Below, piece by piece: positions 38,107 through 48,897 of a stretch of 53,428 nt of DNA (position 1 is the stretch's first letter; each line of letters opens with the position of its first letter). The position numbers and the translations under genes are program-made. Source of the stretch: Cristatella mucedo (lineage: Eukaryota; Bryozoa; Phylactolaemata; Cristatellidae); contig WPIO01000393.1 of assembly GCA_009760855.2 (NCBI GenBank), positions 7,501 through 60,928 of the forward strand, in the 5' to 3' direction. The notes under the pieces are model-generated. The model was not told where the DNA came from. It ran no database searches and was given only the letters and a program-made list of their open reading frames with translations.

Positions 38107-38214
38107 TACTACCGCGAGCCATCCGAAGATGGGGTAAAGCTATATATAATAATGAACAGCACAACACCCGCAACGATTAGTATTTTCCGCTTCCTTTTAA
38201 ATTAATCATCCTCT

Positions 38215-39290
38215 CGATCGGTTCTTGCTCGAAGCTGCATCGTTTTGATCTGGCGCGCTGCTATGGGTGGCCGCGTTGCGAATTCAGAGGTCAGTCCGAG
38301 AGCAGCTCTAAGAAAGGCCGCGTGCGCTGATCGTTCTCTAAGAACGACACGAAGCCCATTCCGCGCCTGGGCGCCTGGGCCCGCCGGGATATGCCGCCGA
38401 GCCCCACCGGCACCGGCGCCGCGGCTATCGGGCTGTCGGCTCTCGTCGTCGTCGGGAGGTGCAGGGCGGAGGCGGCACCGACGGCCGTGCTCCCTTGCGG
38501 CAGAGCGGCTCGGCGCCGACCGTACGATCGCTCGCTCCTGGCGCTCGACCCCCCCCCCCCGTGGCTCTCGCAGCTCTGCCGCGGACGGCGCAGGCCGGCG
38601 TTGCGCCCAGAGAGCGCGCACGCACGAGCGGATGCGCGATCGCTGGCCGCACCGGATATCCGGCGCGCGGATCGAGACGCCCTCCAATCGCGCCCTCGGC
38701 GGCCGGCACCGCGACGATCGGGTTCAGATTACGACGCCGTGGGCTCGGCGCGCAAATGATCTCCTCTTGCCCGCCACCAGCTTACGCCTGTCCTACCCGG
38801 CCGCATAGGCGGGCGGCACCGGGACCGCCGTTGTGCGCCGTCGCCGCGGGCTGCCGGCGGCTCGCCGCCCCGGACCCCCGCCACCGCTTCCCCCCTAGGA
38901 CCAATTGGTTTCGTCGAAGCAGAAGAGCTTAAATCTGAGTTTGCGCGCGTGGGCGTCTAAGAGGCAGAGGTGACCGCGGCAAGCTCGTGAGGGAATGTTT
39001 AGCAGCTTTGCAAAAGTTAACGCAGGCGCGCGAGGCTGGACAGCCGAGGGCACAACCGAGTAACGAGGCCGCTGGCTGCGCGGTCGGTGCCGCGCCTGCG
39101 AGGCACCGACCGCGATCGCTGCGCCCGAGCGCGCTCGCCGGGCTGCACGTTCGCCGGCGGCCCGCGACGACACTTCCGCTGCGAACGGCCGTGCGCTCGT
39201 TTGCGCTGAGCGCCAGCCGAACATGCGGCGGTGGAAGGCCTCGCAGTGCTTCCGAGTCGTCCGGTGCGTGCCGGCAGAGCGTCAAGCTGC
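38215..39290. other. GC-rich, CpG-rich island without recognised gene
   Basis: Dense CpG and long overlapping open frames on both strands, none with a recognisable domain. A run of C lies near 38550. It could be a promoter/first-exon island of a gene whose other exons are unrecognised. Confidence 0.4.
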
Positions 39291-42220
39291 ATGCAAGCAG
39301 CTTGGTCCAAGTCTGTAAACATGCTGAACTCTGCTCAGCCAGCAATAGTAAAGTCCATTGAAACTTGGACAATCAAGATTGGTATTCGCACATGAAAAAG
39401 TGTTACAAACTGCACTCTGTCCACTTTGCTGCGTGGGCAGCCTTGGCCTGAGCGCCAGGGGACATCTGTCCCCCTCCCTTTGGCTGCGCCTCTGATGGCA
39501 ACTGCATTTTTCGTCAGTTCTGCTGCAGGCATGGCTGAAACTTGTTTTGCTTAACCAGCCAAGATACATCGTAAAGCTGGTCATTGACCTGAAACATGTG
39601 ATGCTGCACCGCTTAAGTTTGAACAAGTGCACCAACAGATGGACTTCCATTACAAGAATAGAACCCTCTTTCCGGTATGTTGCAACCTATGAATGTATCT
39701 CTTGATCGGCCGACAAGTTCGAAGCAAAATCACATTAAATCAAGAAACTCAATTCCACATAGATATCGGGAGAATGTCTGCAAAAAAATATGTAATACGA
39801 ACGGCAGGTATGGAATCATAATTTCCGCACATGTATTTATGCAGTGGGTTTAGTTGCCAGGTACCCACAGAGAAAGTCACTTGAGCAAAGATAGTGACGG
39901 TCGATAATCGTGGCGATTGAGTGCTTTCCTTGAAGCGCAGCTAATCGAACAGCTAAATAGTGAATACTTTCTCTCAGGGTGCTGCAGAAAAGATTTTATT
40001 ATTAACTTTAAATTGAAGACATGTTGCAGACGCTCGCTACTGAAGGCTACGTTTACGTTTGCATCTTAAGTTTACGTCTACCTTACATCTTTCAAGGCTA
40101 GCGACTCACCGCTGACCATTCGCACCCTGCTTGTGCGTGGTGCATACACTACACGCGGATAATATATACAACGAGCACGTGTACTGCCACCTGCGGCCAC
40201 CCGTATCGGATCTGGAGCAACCGAGACTGCGATTGATTGCGATTGATTTTCGACGATTTATCATCGAGTGCGATGCGAAATGTAAATACAATGCAATCAA
40301 CGTAGATTGTCCCGATTTACTAGATTACAAATTGTTATTAGATTTCCATAGCAGCGCGTTTATTTGTAGCCAGCAAAGAAAGATCTTTGCATCCAGGACA
40401 GCAACAGAAAGGAAATGTAATAGTCAAAATAGAGGACTACTTGCAGACGCTCGCTACTCGCTAAGGCCAAGTTTAAGTGGCTGCCTTTGAAAACTGACAT
40501 CCTCCTCCGAACACAGTGGCTCCTGTGGTTCGGCACTGTCTTTACGACGATAACAAATCTTCCAGACCACATCTGGTATTTTAATTTTGACTGTTGAAAG
40601 TCCAGAGCTGCCAAAGTTTGTTGTATTTACATTGTATTTTGTCTTATCGCCAAATTTGAAAAGCACGTCGAAAAACATAGTCATCGCCTCCTGACTTGAC
40701 CAATGTACGTGCTGGCTTCACCTCTGGGAAACAGCGTTGAATGTCTTCCTTCGGCTTATGATTCTCGTTGGCATAATTTCTTGTGCGATGATATGTCGTT
40801 CTCATATTCCTTCTTGATTTTCTTAGGTACGTTGTTTCAGCTCTGATCAATTTTACAATACGAGCAATCCACTTGGCTAGCAGCTAAGGCACTTGCAGAG
40901 GTTTCACACTCACTGTAAGCAGCAGAAGCTCAGTTGTAACATGCTCCGCTTCTAAATTCATGCCAATAAAAATAAATTACTAAGATTACACTACAGTTTT
41001 GAGCAAAAGAAGTATATAGCGCTGGAGAAGTTAGCGTTATCCTAAGAAACGATGTAGAAACTGTTGCGACGTTCTTGTCGCTTCACTAACTATTTAAAAC
41101 TCTGAAATTTATCAAGTGACTTCTATTTATTAATCAGGTGACCTCAAGCGATCCAGAATAAATGTAAGAATGTCTATTGCATTCAGCACGGTGAACACAT
41201 GAGCATCTCAATTCGTGCTCATTGAAGTCGTTAAAGACACTATTCTTCTCAAAAAGCAACCCGTGGTACAGATAATGCTAGTAGAATATCGCACTGGCGT
41301 GTATTTTGCATCATCTGCGTTCAACCAGTCGACGGTAGCCATGGAGAAAGCGCGCTGCTCTCCACCCATAAACTTACGTACTTGCGCGTTAAGGTCTCAT
41401 ATTAACAACGCGACCTTAATTTAACTGCCACTGCACCATAACCTGAGTAAAATGTAGAGTCCTTCTCGGCAACGCTACCGTTGCAGCAGCAGGCTGTGAA
41501 ACCCTTCTTCCCCGCGATGGAAACGTATACAGTATGCTATGTGTCAGGCACTTTAAGTGGCAGCCAGGGCGTCCATTGCATCGGTACAACGCAATGGTCA
41601 ATGCGTTGTACTGACAGCATGTAAATGACAGCGACAACATAATGGGTGAACTTGCTGCTACGATGCCTTTATATAGGTAGGCAAACAATTTATAAAAGTC
41701 ATGCGATTATTACCTGTCAGCTCCTGATAAAATTATTAGGGGCTACTGGGAAAAGTAGGTATGCCAAAAAATGCATCGTGACTACATTCGCAGTTTAGTT
41801 GCGTGACTAAAGTTACGTAACTAACGTTGCGTGACTAAACTCGCAGTACCGTTTCTCAGCTGAGTAACGGAACACCAAAGAGAAAGCTGATGGACACATT
41901 GGTTAAGCATGCAATCGTTTGATTGCGTCGCTTCCGACGTTCGACTCCGACAGCCACCTGGAAACTGTTGCATATATTGTTCCCAGTCAATCACTTGAGA
42001 AAGCCATCGCCAAAATCAACCAGAATGGGAGCGAAGGTCAATCGAAGGTCGATCGAAGGTCACTCGGACTCGGATGAAACCGCCTCCGTTCATTCCCTCC
42101 CCGTTGAAATCTCAATCCAGGGGTGATAATTCTGACGAAACGGGCGATTCCAGCCTTTCCTTTGCCAAGCGTACGCTGAAGCGACGGCGTATGCAACAAT
42201 GTAATGCAATGTAGTGTATA
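39291..42220. other. Stretch without recognised gene
   Basis: No gene or repeat family recognised with confidence. The element CAGACGCTCGCTACT occurs at about 40028 and again at about 40444. Open frames on both strands around 40450-40850 show no secure domain. Confidence 0.45.
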
Positions 42221-42224
42221 GTAT

Positions 42225-42343
42225 TAGTTATGTAATGTATCTCCGTCTGCAACTCAGCAAAGCCATAAAGACTATGTGGGTGTTACGCAGGAGAGTTTTG
42301 TATAGAGCACTCACAGCCTAAGCGGCTTTTGGCTGTGAGTGCT
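42225..42343 (-). repeat. LINE family B 3' fragment with fold-back end
   Basis: The family 3' end (TCTCCGTCTGCAACTCAGC ... GAGAGTTTTGTATAG) is truncated after about 95 bases, and its 5' side forms a perfect 13-base inverted repeat, 42306-42318 with 42331-42343. Confidence 0.75.
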
Positions 42344-42663
42344 GTGAAACGCTGACCAGACTACAATGACTTCCTATCAAGCAGCAAAATGACTTAAGTT
42401 TCTGCCGCTTGTGTTGTGAGCGTGTGTGTGTTTGCGTCTTGCTAAACAGCAAACGACTTGGAGCACTCGGAACACAAACGAACTCAACAACGTTTAATCA
42501 ACGACTCCTCAGTGCAGAAGTTAATTCTAATGGAGCTCCCGCCGGCTAAGCCCAGGAACGCTGCGCCGATTGGCCAGCGCCGATGCTAGCCAGAAGCAGG
42601 AATGCCGCGCCTCGATTGGTTGGGAGGGTCGCCCCCAGTTTAGTAGCGGCAGACAACACCGTC

Positions 42664-42747
42664 TAATAATAATAATAATGCACTTGATAAAGCGCCCTCA
42701 GAGAACTTAATCTCTTTCTAGGCGCTTTACATTTGCTGCAAAGGGAC
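42664..42747 (-). repeat. LINE family A tail fragment
   Basis: (TAA)n followed by the inverse LINE-A end (GATAAAGCGCCCTCAGAGAA ... TTTGCTGCAAAGG). It stops at the same family position as 33103-33281. Confidence 0.85.
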
Positions 42748-42779
42748 TAGGTGCGGCACTGTCGTAGGCTGGGGTATGC

Positions 42780-43170
42780 ATTCTCTCTTACGATCTCAAC
42801 ATTTGCCATTAGGTTCCCCTTGTGTTTCTCGGATGTACGCATCTGAAGAACTATCGCAGCAAGCATTTCGTCGGCCCATTCGCACTTTTAACTCTGTTTT
42901 GTTAATTGTGCCCTCCTCAACTGATTCAAACCTCCGGGAGACCTGCCTGGCCTTCAATTCCTATGCTTCCAAAGCTCACTACCGGCTGGCATTGCGTGAT
43001 CGCATGCTTAGGAATATTCAAGACTAAGCTAAAAATCTAGACCATCCACACGACCTTTGATCCGTCTAAGTGACTTTACTTGTCTAAGATTTTACTTGTC
43101 CCCGCGCCTTATGAATCTGTGGATGTCCTGACTGAGGCCAAATGCGAAAATGCTGTATAGCGCTCCGGAA
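42780..43170 (+). repeat. Diverged LINE C-terminal region and 3' UTR
   Basis: A frame ending at 43027 carries TFNSVLLIVPSS and LAFNSYASKAHYRLALR, reminiscent of the RSSxSLLLxVPRS...RAFSxYAPKxWN segment of L2-type LINE ORFs. Then follows CTGTATAGCGCTCCGGAAAA, resembling a LINE terminal segment. It is neither family A nor B. Confidence 0.5.
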
Positions 43171-43267
43171 AAGTGATATTGTTTCCTGTGTGCTGTGCTT
43201 ACCTGTGTACCATTCCGCGTATGGTATTAACAATTAGTTCCATTAACCAGCGTCCAGCAGTTCCTTC

Positions 43268-43890
43268 ATAATAATAATAATAATAATTCATTTAGTTTAT
43301 AAGGCGTCATCAGAGAATTTAATCTCTCTCCATCTAGGCACTTTCCAGACGTACCATGGAAAGCATCACCGAATGTTTGGTTGTAACGTCTGCAAGTAGC
43401 AGGCATAGTGTCAGCAGGAACACGCACACGAAGGACGAACCACAAAGACCCACCAAATGCTGTAATAAACAGGTGCATTTTAAGCTTCTTTTTAAAAGTC
43501 ATCTTGTCAGGGGACGTTATGGTGTGCGTCGGTACTGAGTTCCAGGCTTTGGGAGCATAGGAACTAAAGGCGAGGTCTCCAACGGTTTTAATGTTCGCGA
43601 AGTACGGCTAAACGATTCGAGTCAGAGCAGCGAGTTGTACGATTCTTCACGTTATGAGTATGTAGTTGTGATATTTAGGCCGTGTAGTCCTGATAGGTAG
43701 GCCGTGTAGTTTTGATATTTAGGCTGTGCAGTTCTGATAGGTAGGCTGGAGAAAGAGAACGGAGGGACCTAAAAGTAAGCGAAAGAACCTTGAAGTCGAC
43801 CCGCTGCTTGATTGAAAGCCTGTGCAGGTCGGCTAAAAGTAGTGCGACGTGGCAATTGTGACGCTCACGAATTTCCCCGCTCATGCTCGC
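43268..43890 (-). mobile_element. LINE family A: diverged C-terminal ORF and 3' end
   Basis: The (AAT)n tail and inverse LINE-A end are at 43268-43350. Upstream on the minus strand broken frames read LKMHLFITAFGGSL and LHRLSIKQRVDFKVLSLTF, SPAYLSEL, the C-terminal LINE ORF. A SINE lies immediately beyond. Confidence 0.78.
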
Positions 43891-43921
43891 TCGTCTAAGC
43901 AGGACATCTTGCTTGCTAGTC

Positions 43922-44072
43922 GGCGCACTGGTTTGGCCGAGTGGTTAAAGTGCTCGCCTCGACCAAGGGACCCTGGCCGCGGACGTGGGCTCGTGCCAGC
44001 TCTGTGGCATATGCGAAGCGCCTCAAAAAGGATTAAGTTCTCTTAGGGCGCTATTCAAGTGAATTATATTAA
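43922..44072 (+). repeat. SINE family S1 (copy e, best preserved)
   Basis: The head TTTGGCCGAGTGGTTAAAGT looks like a class II tRNA (Leu/Ser-type A box). B-box-like GTGGGCTCGTGCC follows, then an end (GGATTAAGTTCTCTTAGGGC, then GCTATTCAAGTG) that corresponds to the LINE family A terminus. It is not an intact tRNA because the stems do not close. Confidence 0.82.
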
Positions 44073-44109
44073 TAACTCTTGGTTACCTATAGCTTATGAC
44101 CGTGAAAAG

Positions 44110-44945
44110 AAATCGCACGCTTCATTTCACGCGGTTTCCTCGCGGGTTCTCTGGCTCTCTGGCTCGCGGGCGCGCGCACGTCGACTCTGGCGCGCCTCAC
44201 GAACGGCTTCCGTGAACTTCCGTCGAACTTGTGCTTCTACCGCGCGCTCCACCTCTCGAGCGCGTGCCACGCTGGCGCTGGCGACGCCTCCTCGCTTTCA
44301 ATTCCAGCAGGAATTCCTGCAGCCTCGCAGCTTCTGCAGAAGCTGCGGCGCGTGCGAGCCGCCTGTTCGCAAGCCCGTCAGATGAGGAGGAGGAGAGGCT
44401 TCGGCGGTCGCGGCCGTCGGACTTTCGCAATGCCACGAAAGCGCGCGCGGATGTCACCGGAGCGGCCGGAGGCGACAAAGACTGGCGATACGCTGCTGCT
44501 GCTGCTGCCCACGCACGGCGAATTGTGAAAACGCGGTCGGACTGAGGAGGACGATCAGATGCGACAGCAGCAAATCGCCGACGACGTGCCAGGCGTCGAC
44601 GATCTTCCAGGCGGCGACGGTTGGCCGGTCGGCGACGACGGCCTCCGGCAGCCAGGCCGTCGGCGGCCAGCTACACTGCACGCCGAGGAGGCGAGAGGAG
44701 GCTTCGCGCCGAGCGGCCATTTTGGCGCGGGATTGGCAGCGGCGAGAGTGCGGTCGCTTCCGGTCCTCGAAACGCTTGCGGTGGAGGAGGGGCGCGCGAT
44801 GCGCCCGAGCAGGGAAGCTGCCGATTGGATTATTTTTTCAGCTGCGCAACCTTACGGAAGTGCGAGCGTTTGCCTGGCAACGTTTGCCGGCATACATGAT
44901 GATTTTGAAATCGAGGTGGATGTAGTTACGCCCGCCCGCTGACGG
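44110..44945. other. GC-rich island without recognised gene
   Basis: Overlapping open frames occur on both strands; none has a domain that I recognise. It contains a perfect 22-base palindrome at 44326-44347 and a 14-base palindrome at 44307-44320. A possible promoter/first-exon island. Confidence 0.4.
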
Positions 44946-45544
44946 AGCGGCTCCGTGATGCTTTTAGTGCTGTATGTGTACTTCGCCTCGCGTTGCTTGC
45001 TTTGCGTGGTAGGCTTGCTGTTCTGTCTGGGTTTTTTGCTGCCGCCCAGTTCGATGCGTGATCGTGATCTGGAGATGTGGTATGTGGTTTCGTCCAATTA
45101 GAAGGAAGCAGTGAGGAACACATCTACACAAAAAGCATAACTTTCAAACATTAAATAAAGGGCAACGCAGGCAGTACGTCCAACTAAAAGAAATCAGTGA
45201 GGGACACGTTTACAAAAAAAAGTATAATTTTTTAAAGCACTAAATGAAGGGCAACACAGGCAGTATGGCGGTAATCTTGTTTGATTCATCATCGCAATTT
45301 CTTCGAACACCATTCTTCTTTCTCACGATCTTGACCAAAGTAGGTCAAGTCTTCAAGGTCAACGGTCAAGGTCAACGAATCTTGGCCTTCGGTGAAGCAC
45401 TTGTGAGCACCGAGGAATCTCGCTGCGAGCAGCATTAGCTGCATGAGAAGGAACCTAAGCAGCAGCCGGTCGTTGTCAGACCGAGGCTCTGTCAGCTGGC
45501 GCTTGTGCCGTGTTGGGCGCTTTTGCTACTCCTGGGCATCAAGT
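44946..45544. other. Stretch without recognised gene
   Basis: Two similar segments (ATTAAATAAAGGGCAACGCA at 45152 and ACTAAATGAAGGGCAACACA at 45240) follow comparable upstream sequence (CACATCTACACAAAAAGCAT and CACGTTTACAAAAAAAAGTA), an imperfect duplication of about 90 bases. No gene seen. Confidence 0.5.
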
Positions 45545-45812
45545 AACACACCAGTTTAGGAAAGCATTTAGTGGGTCCCCGTGATTCGTCCTTCATGTGC
45601 TTATGCTTGCTGACACTGTGCATGCTGCCACTAACCACATTTGTATGCTGACCCTGAGCATGTCACCCCTAACCATGTTATTCATGCTGTTTATCAAGCA
45701 TGATGTTACTCACCATTCACTTGCGTTTCCCTTTGCAGCAAATGTAAAGTGCCTAGAAAGAGATTGAGTTCTCCGAGGGCGCTTTATCAAGTGCATTATT
45801 ATAATTATTAAG
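45545..45812 (+). repeat. LINE family A, 3' end
   Basis: Same structure as 7725-8010: end of ORF (AAAGCATTTAGTGGGTCCCC), 3' UTR, conserved end GTAAAGTGCCTAGAAAGAGA and a short (ATT)n tail. Confidence 0.87.
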
Positions 45813-46079
45813 TTTAGCTCATGCTAGATTCATTTGCTCCGGCATAATCGAAAGAGATTCAGAAGAGGGGCGATTTTCTTGTTCTGGTGACAACATTTCG
45901 ACAGTCAGATTTTTCAATCGGCCAGGTTTCAGCAACTTCGCGGCTTGGGTTTGTAGACACCCCGGCTCGTTCTGAAGTTGGAACAGAACAGGAAACAAAA
46001 AAGCTGGACGACACTTGAGGCATGAAACGGCAGATTTTAGCAGAACGCAGCCAATGCAATGCTACCAAGACCAAAACGG

Positions 46080-46194
46080 ATCTGCTGCATTATGCCTTTA
46101 TCATTCTCCTCATAGTCACCCCAAGGCATTTGCATGATTCACAGCTTGAGTAGGTTTGCAGCGACGCTCCATACATCCGACTTGTCGCAGTAAC
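46080..46194 (-). pseudogene. Protein-kinase exon fragment (subdomain IX region)
   Basis: After acceptor TTTTCAG the minus strand reads YCDKSDVWSVAANLLKL, a stop, then IMQMPWGDYEENDKG. DVWS and the later PW are protein-kinase hallmarks (start of helix F and the PW before helix G). It corresponds residue for residue in spacing to the plus-strand exon 48669-48781 and starts at the same split-codon position, so the two are homologous exons. The in-frame TGA argues for a pseudogene or a sequence error. No neighbouring exon of this copy was found. The kinase family is not identified. Confidence 0.65.
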
Positions 46195-46303
46195 CTGAAA
46201 ACCATGAAATTGAATCGAAAAGTTCAGCGCCGATCTTTTGCAGACATTTCAAACAGAAATTAAGTCACAAGGAAAGAAGAGAACATGATCTGAAGCATTG
46301 AAA

Positions 46304-46463
46304 GCCGCGATGGCACACTAGGCAAGGCGGTTGCTTTTCACGACCTCGGTTCCGACGTCGTGGGTTCGAATCCTATACGTTGGGCGATCCTTAATCGCAG
46401 CTGCAAGCAGTGGTGACAGCCGTAAAGGCTCTTCTGTCGCTCGACAAAAGAGACTGTTAAATT
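46304..46463 (+). repeat. SINE family S2 (copy b)
   Basis: Full-length match to 67-224: head GCCGCGATGGCACACTAGGC, B-box GTGGGTTCGAATCC, body CGTAAAGGCTCTTCTGTCGC, end AGACTGTTAAATT. Confidence 0.8.
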
Positions 46464-46704
46464 AGCAAGGATTTTTATTATTTTTAAAGAAATAATAAGG
46501 TGCTAGGCCAGATGTAAAAAGCAGGGCCAGGATTATTTGCAAAGTTAATTTATTTAATCTGAGATCTAAGCCGCGTCAAGCCGCGCTGGGCGGTGATTTG
46601 AAAAGCAGATTTTGCACTGCACACACTACACACTATCTCCCATCGACTACAAGGTCGGCTGATTCAACAGCCTCATTTATTTAGAGAAGGACGAGTCGTG
46701 GCGG

Positions 46705-46850
46705 CCGTCACTTCTGCTCGCTGTGGGCAATAAAGGATTGCCCAATGCATGACTCCAACCCACAAACCTGGAACGGGACGTTCAAGCACAGCACCATTGG
46801 GTCCAGACTCACAGGAGGTGCGGGTGATGGACCGGATGAACTCTTCTGAC
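46705..46850 (-). repeat. S2-like SINE fragment
   Basis: Inverse orientation. GGGCAATAAAGGATTGCCCA and the following sequence resemble the middle of S2 and also 27085-27210. Confidence 0.45.
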
Positions 46851-46872
46851 TCGAATCGTTTAGCTATGCATG

Positions 46873-47100
46873 TAACCAACCTCAAATCCTTTGGAGACCG
46901 TGCCTTTAGTTAGATTGCATGCACCCAAAGCCTGTAGCTGACTGACGTCGCGACAGTCCCGGACTAGCCATTTAAAAAAGCGCTGACGCTGCGAATGTTT
47001 TAATTAACCAACGGACACGCTTTCTTGGCCGTGCAGAAAAAAGTGGCTAGAAAGCGATTTAACTCTCTTAGCGGTCTATGCAAGTGTCTCACTATTATTA
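46873..47100 (+). repeat. LINE family A, internally deleted 3' end
   Basis: Begins CTCAAATCCTTTGGAGACCG as in the 34145 copy (C-terminal ORF), loses most of the 3' UTR, and ends with AAGTGGCTAGAAAGCGATTT and a remnant ATT tail. Confidence 0.7.
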
Positions 47101-47119
47101 TGACATATAATTAATGCAC

Positions 47120-47235
47120 TTGCACTTCAGGAGCTATGTCGTGGGTTCAAAACCTGTTGTAGGTAGTCCTTTAATGTCCACTGCAAGCGAGAGCGACGGC
47201 CGCTTGACGGCTCGTCTGCTGCTCTATAAATCAGG
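47120..47235 (+). repeat. S2-like SINE fragment
   Basis: B-box-like GTCGTGGGTTCAAAACCTG, then TAGTCCTTTAATGTCCACTG and CTTGACGGCTCGTCTGCTGC, following the S2 order but diverged. Confidence 0.5.
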
Positions 47236-48133
47236 CAGGCGAATATGCTTCCCCCTTCACCTTTTTCCAGCATTAACGAATGCATGATGGCCGCAGTTAG
47301 CCATCGGTGTGTCACCCCCAGCGTGACTCCGACACGAATTTAGTGGAAATCTGATTTTAAGGGTTTACATTTTATATTCAGCAGGTTAGCCTCATGTGAA
47401 TGCGATCGTATGCCAAGCGGCAGCTGTTCAGTGGCTGGGTACCGGCGGCGGTAGCACTGGCTGGGTAGCCTGGCCGATCCGGTTTTGAAGTCGCCCAGTA
47501 CTTTCGATGAACACACATCCACATGGTTGTATGTGAGACGCGAAATGCAAAGATTATAGATAAATGTCATTTCTAAAGTTGTACGTATTGCATTACACGA
47601 TCGTTACACGATGGCAACACAGACTTATAGCTCCGAGTAATGTACGGCAACCGTCACGAACCGGTCTACGGACCGAGCCGTGGTAATCGCAAGCTGAAAG
47701 CTGTAACTTCCGCCTCAACTTCCAGAAGCTACCGAGCTACTCGGTCGCTGTCTGCACTGTCGCTACAGGTAGATTGTAATTGGGTCAACTAAAGTAACAA
47801 ACATCTCTTTAGCCTCAGGAAATGTGTGGGCGTGCACGGCAACCTGCGACCCAATCTCAACCGCAAACATTTAGAGCGGAGGGCCAGCAGCTACTACTTA
47901 CCATGCTGTTCAGCAGGTAGCTGAGGCAGTTCTGACGGCAGGAGGCTGCCCTTTGCGAAAATGGCGTCACATACAGTGTCCCTATCTAGAGAGGGAAACT
48001 TCCCCCCACGTGACGTTGTTAGCGTATCTCTCAACCAGCCTCCGTTCTCGCGTCCGCTGCTTTCTCTGCCTCCGTTGCTCGTTAGTATTGGTTGACTCGG
48101 CCAAGCCGTGTTGCGTGGTGCCCTGATGAGCAG
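47236..48133. other. Stretch without recognised gene
   Basis: No gene or repeat family recognised. Earlier exons of the kinase at 48134 would be expected here but were not found. Confidence 0.45.
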
Positions 48134-48318
48134 GAGTACGGTTTTAGTTACGAGAAAAGCATCCACTACGTGCTCATCGACTTCGGCTTTAGCGAGCAGC
48201 TCATGGACGAAGAGGAGGTTCGCTGGCTGCGTGGACGGCTTCCGTGGCTCGCTGGCCTACTCGGCTCCCGAGTGCTGCCGGCGCTGCCCCAAGTCGAAAG
48301 TGTGCTGCGAGGGTGAGC

Positions 48319-48439
<121 letters not shown>

Positions 48440-48828
48440 CTACCCCCTGTGCCCTTCCTCCTCCTCCTCCTCGTCTGTCTCGCTCCGTCTGTCCTGTTGT
48501 CTTCGTCTGTCCTCTCCATCTGTCTGTTTGCCGCGTCTCGCTGGCTCGCTCTCTCCTTTCGGCGCCGACGTCTCCCGTCGCCCTCCCCTCACCCCACCCC
48601 ATACCCTGCGCTGTCATTCGTGGATGGCGTCAGCTGACGCCGACGTCGCCTTCCTTCCGTCGCCTCAGGTTGCAGCACCAAAGCCGACGAGTGAAGCCTC
48701 GCAGTCACGCCGATGCAGATGTGCAGCTTCAAAGTGCCGTGGCATCACTACGTATGCTCTAGCCGCGACCTGCCAGAGAAGGTGAGGTCAAACCAGCCCT
48801 CCCACCGTTGTCCTCCCTCCCACCCACA

Positions 48829-48897
48829 TCTGTGAAGTGCCTGAAAAGAGATTCGGTTCCAATGAGGACGCTATGCAAATGTGTTATTATCATTTTT
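48829..48897 (+). repeat. LINE family A / SINE S1 tail fragment
   Basis: GTGAAGTGCCTGAAAAGAGA through ATGCAAATGTGTTATTATCA is the shared LINE-A/S1 terminus. It lies in the second intron of the kinase fragment. Confidence 0.7.

Noticed and set aside
40454-40850. Minus-strand frame with IKIPDVVWKICYRR, faintly like a DNA/RNA non-specific endonuclease strand
   Set aside because: No catalytic motif (such as DRGH) is visible and the resemblance is limited to a few residues.
43922-44000. tRNA-like head (TTTGGCCGAGTGGTTAAAGT) as a tRNA-Leu/Ser gene
   Set aside because: The acceptor stem and T arm do not pair, and the same head recurs in several dispersed copies ending in a LINE-like tail: a SINE.
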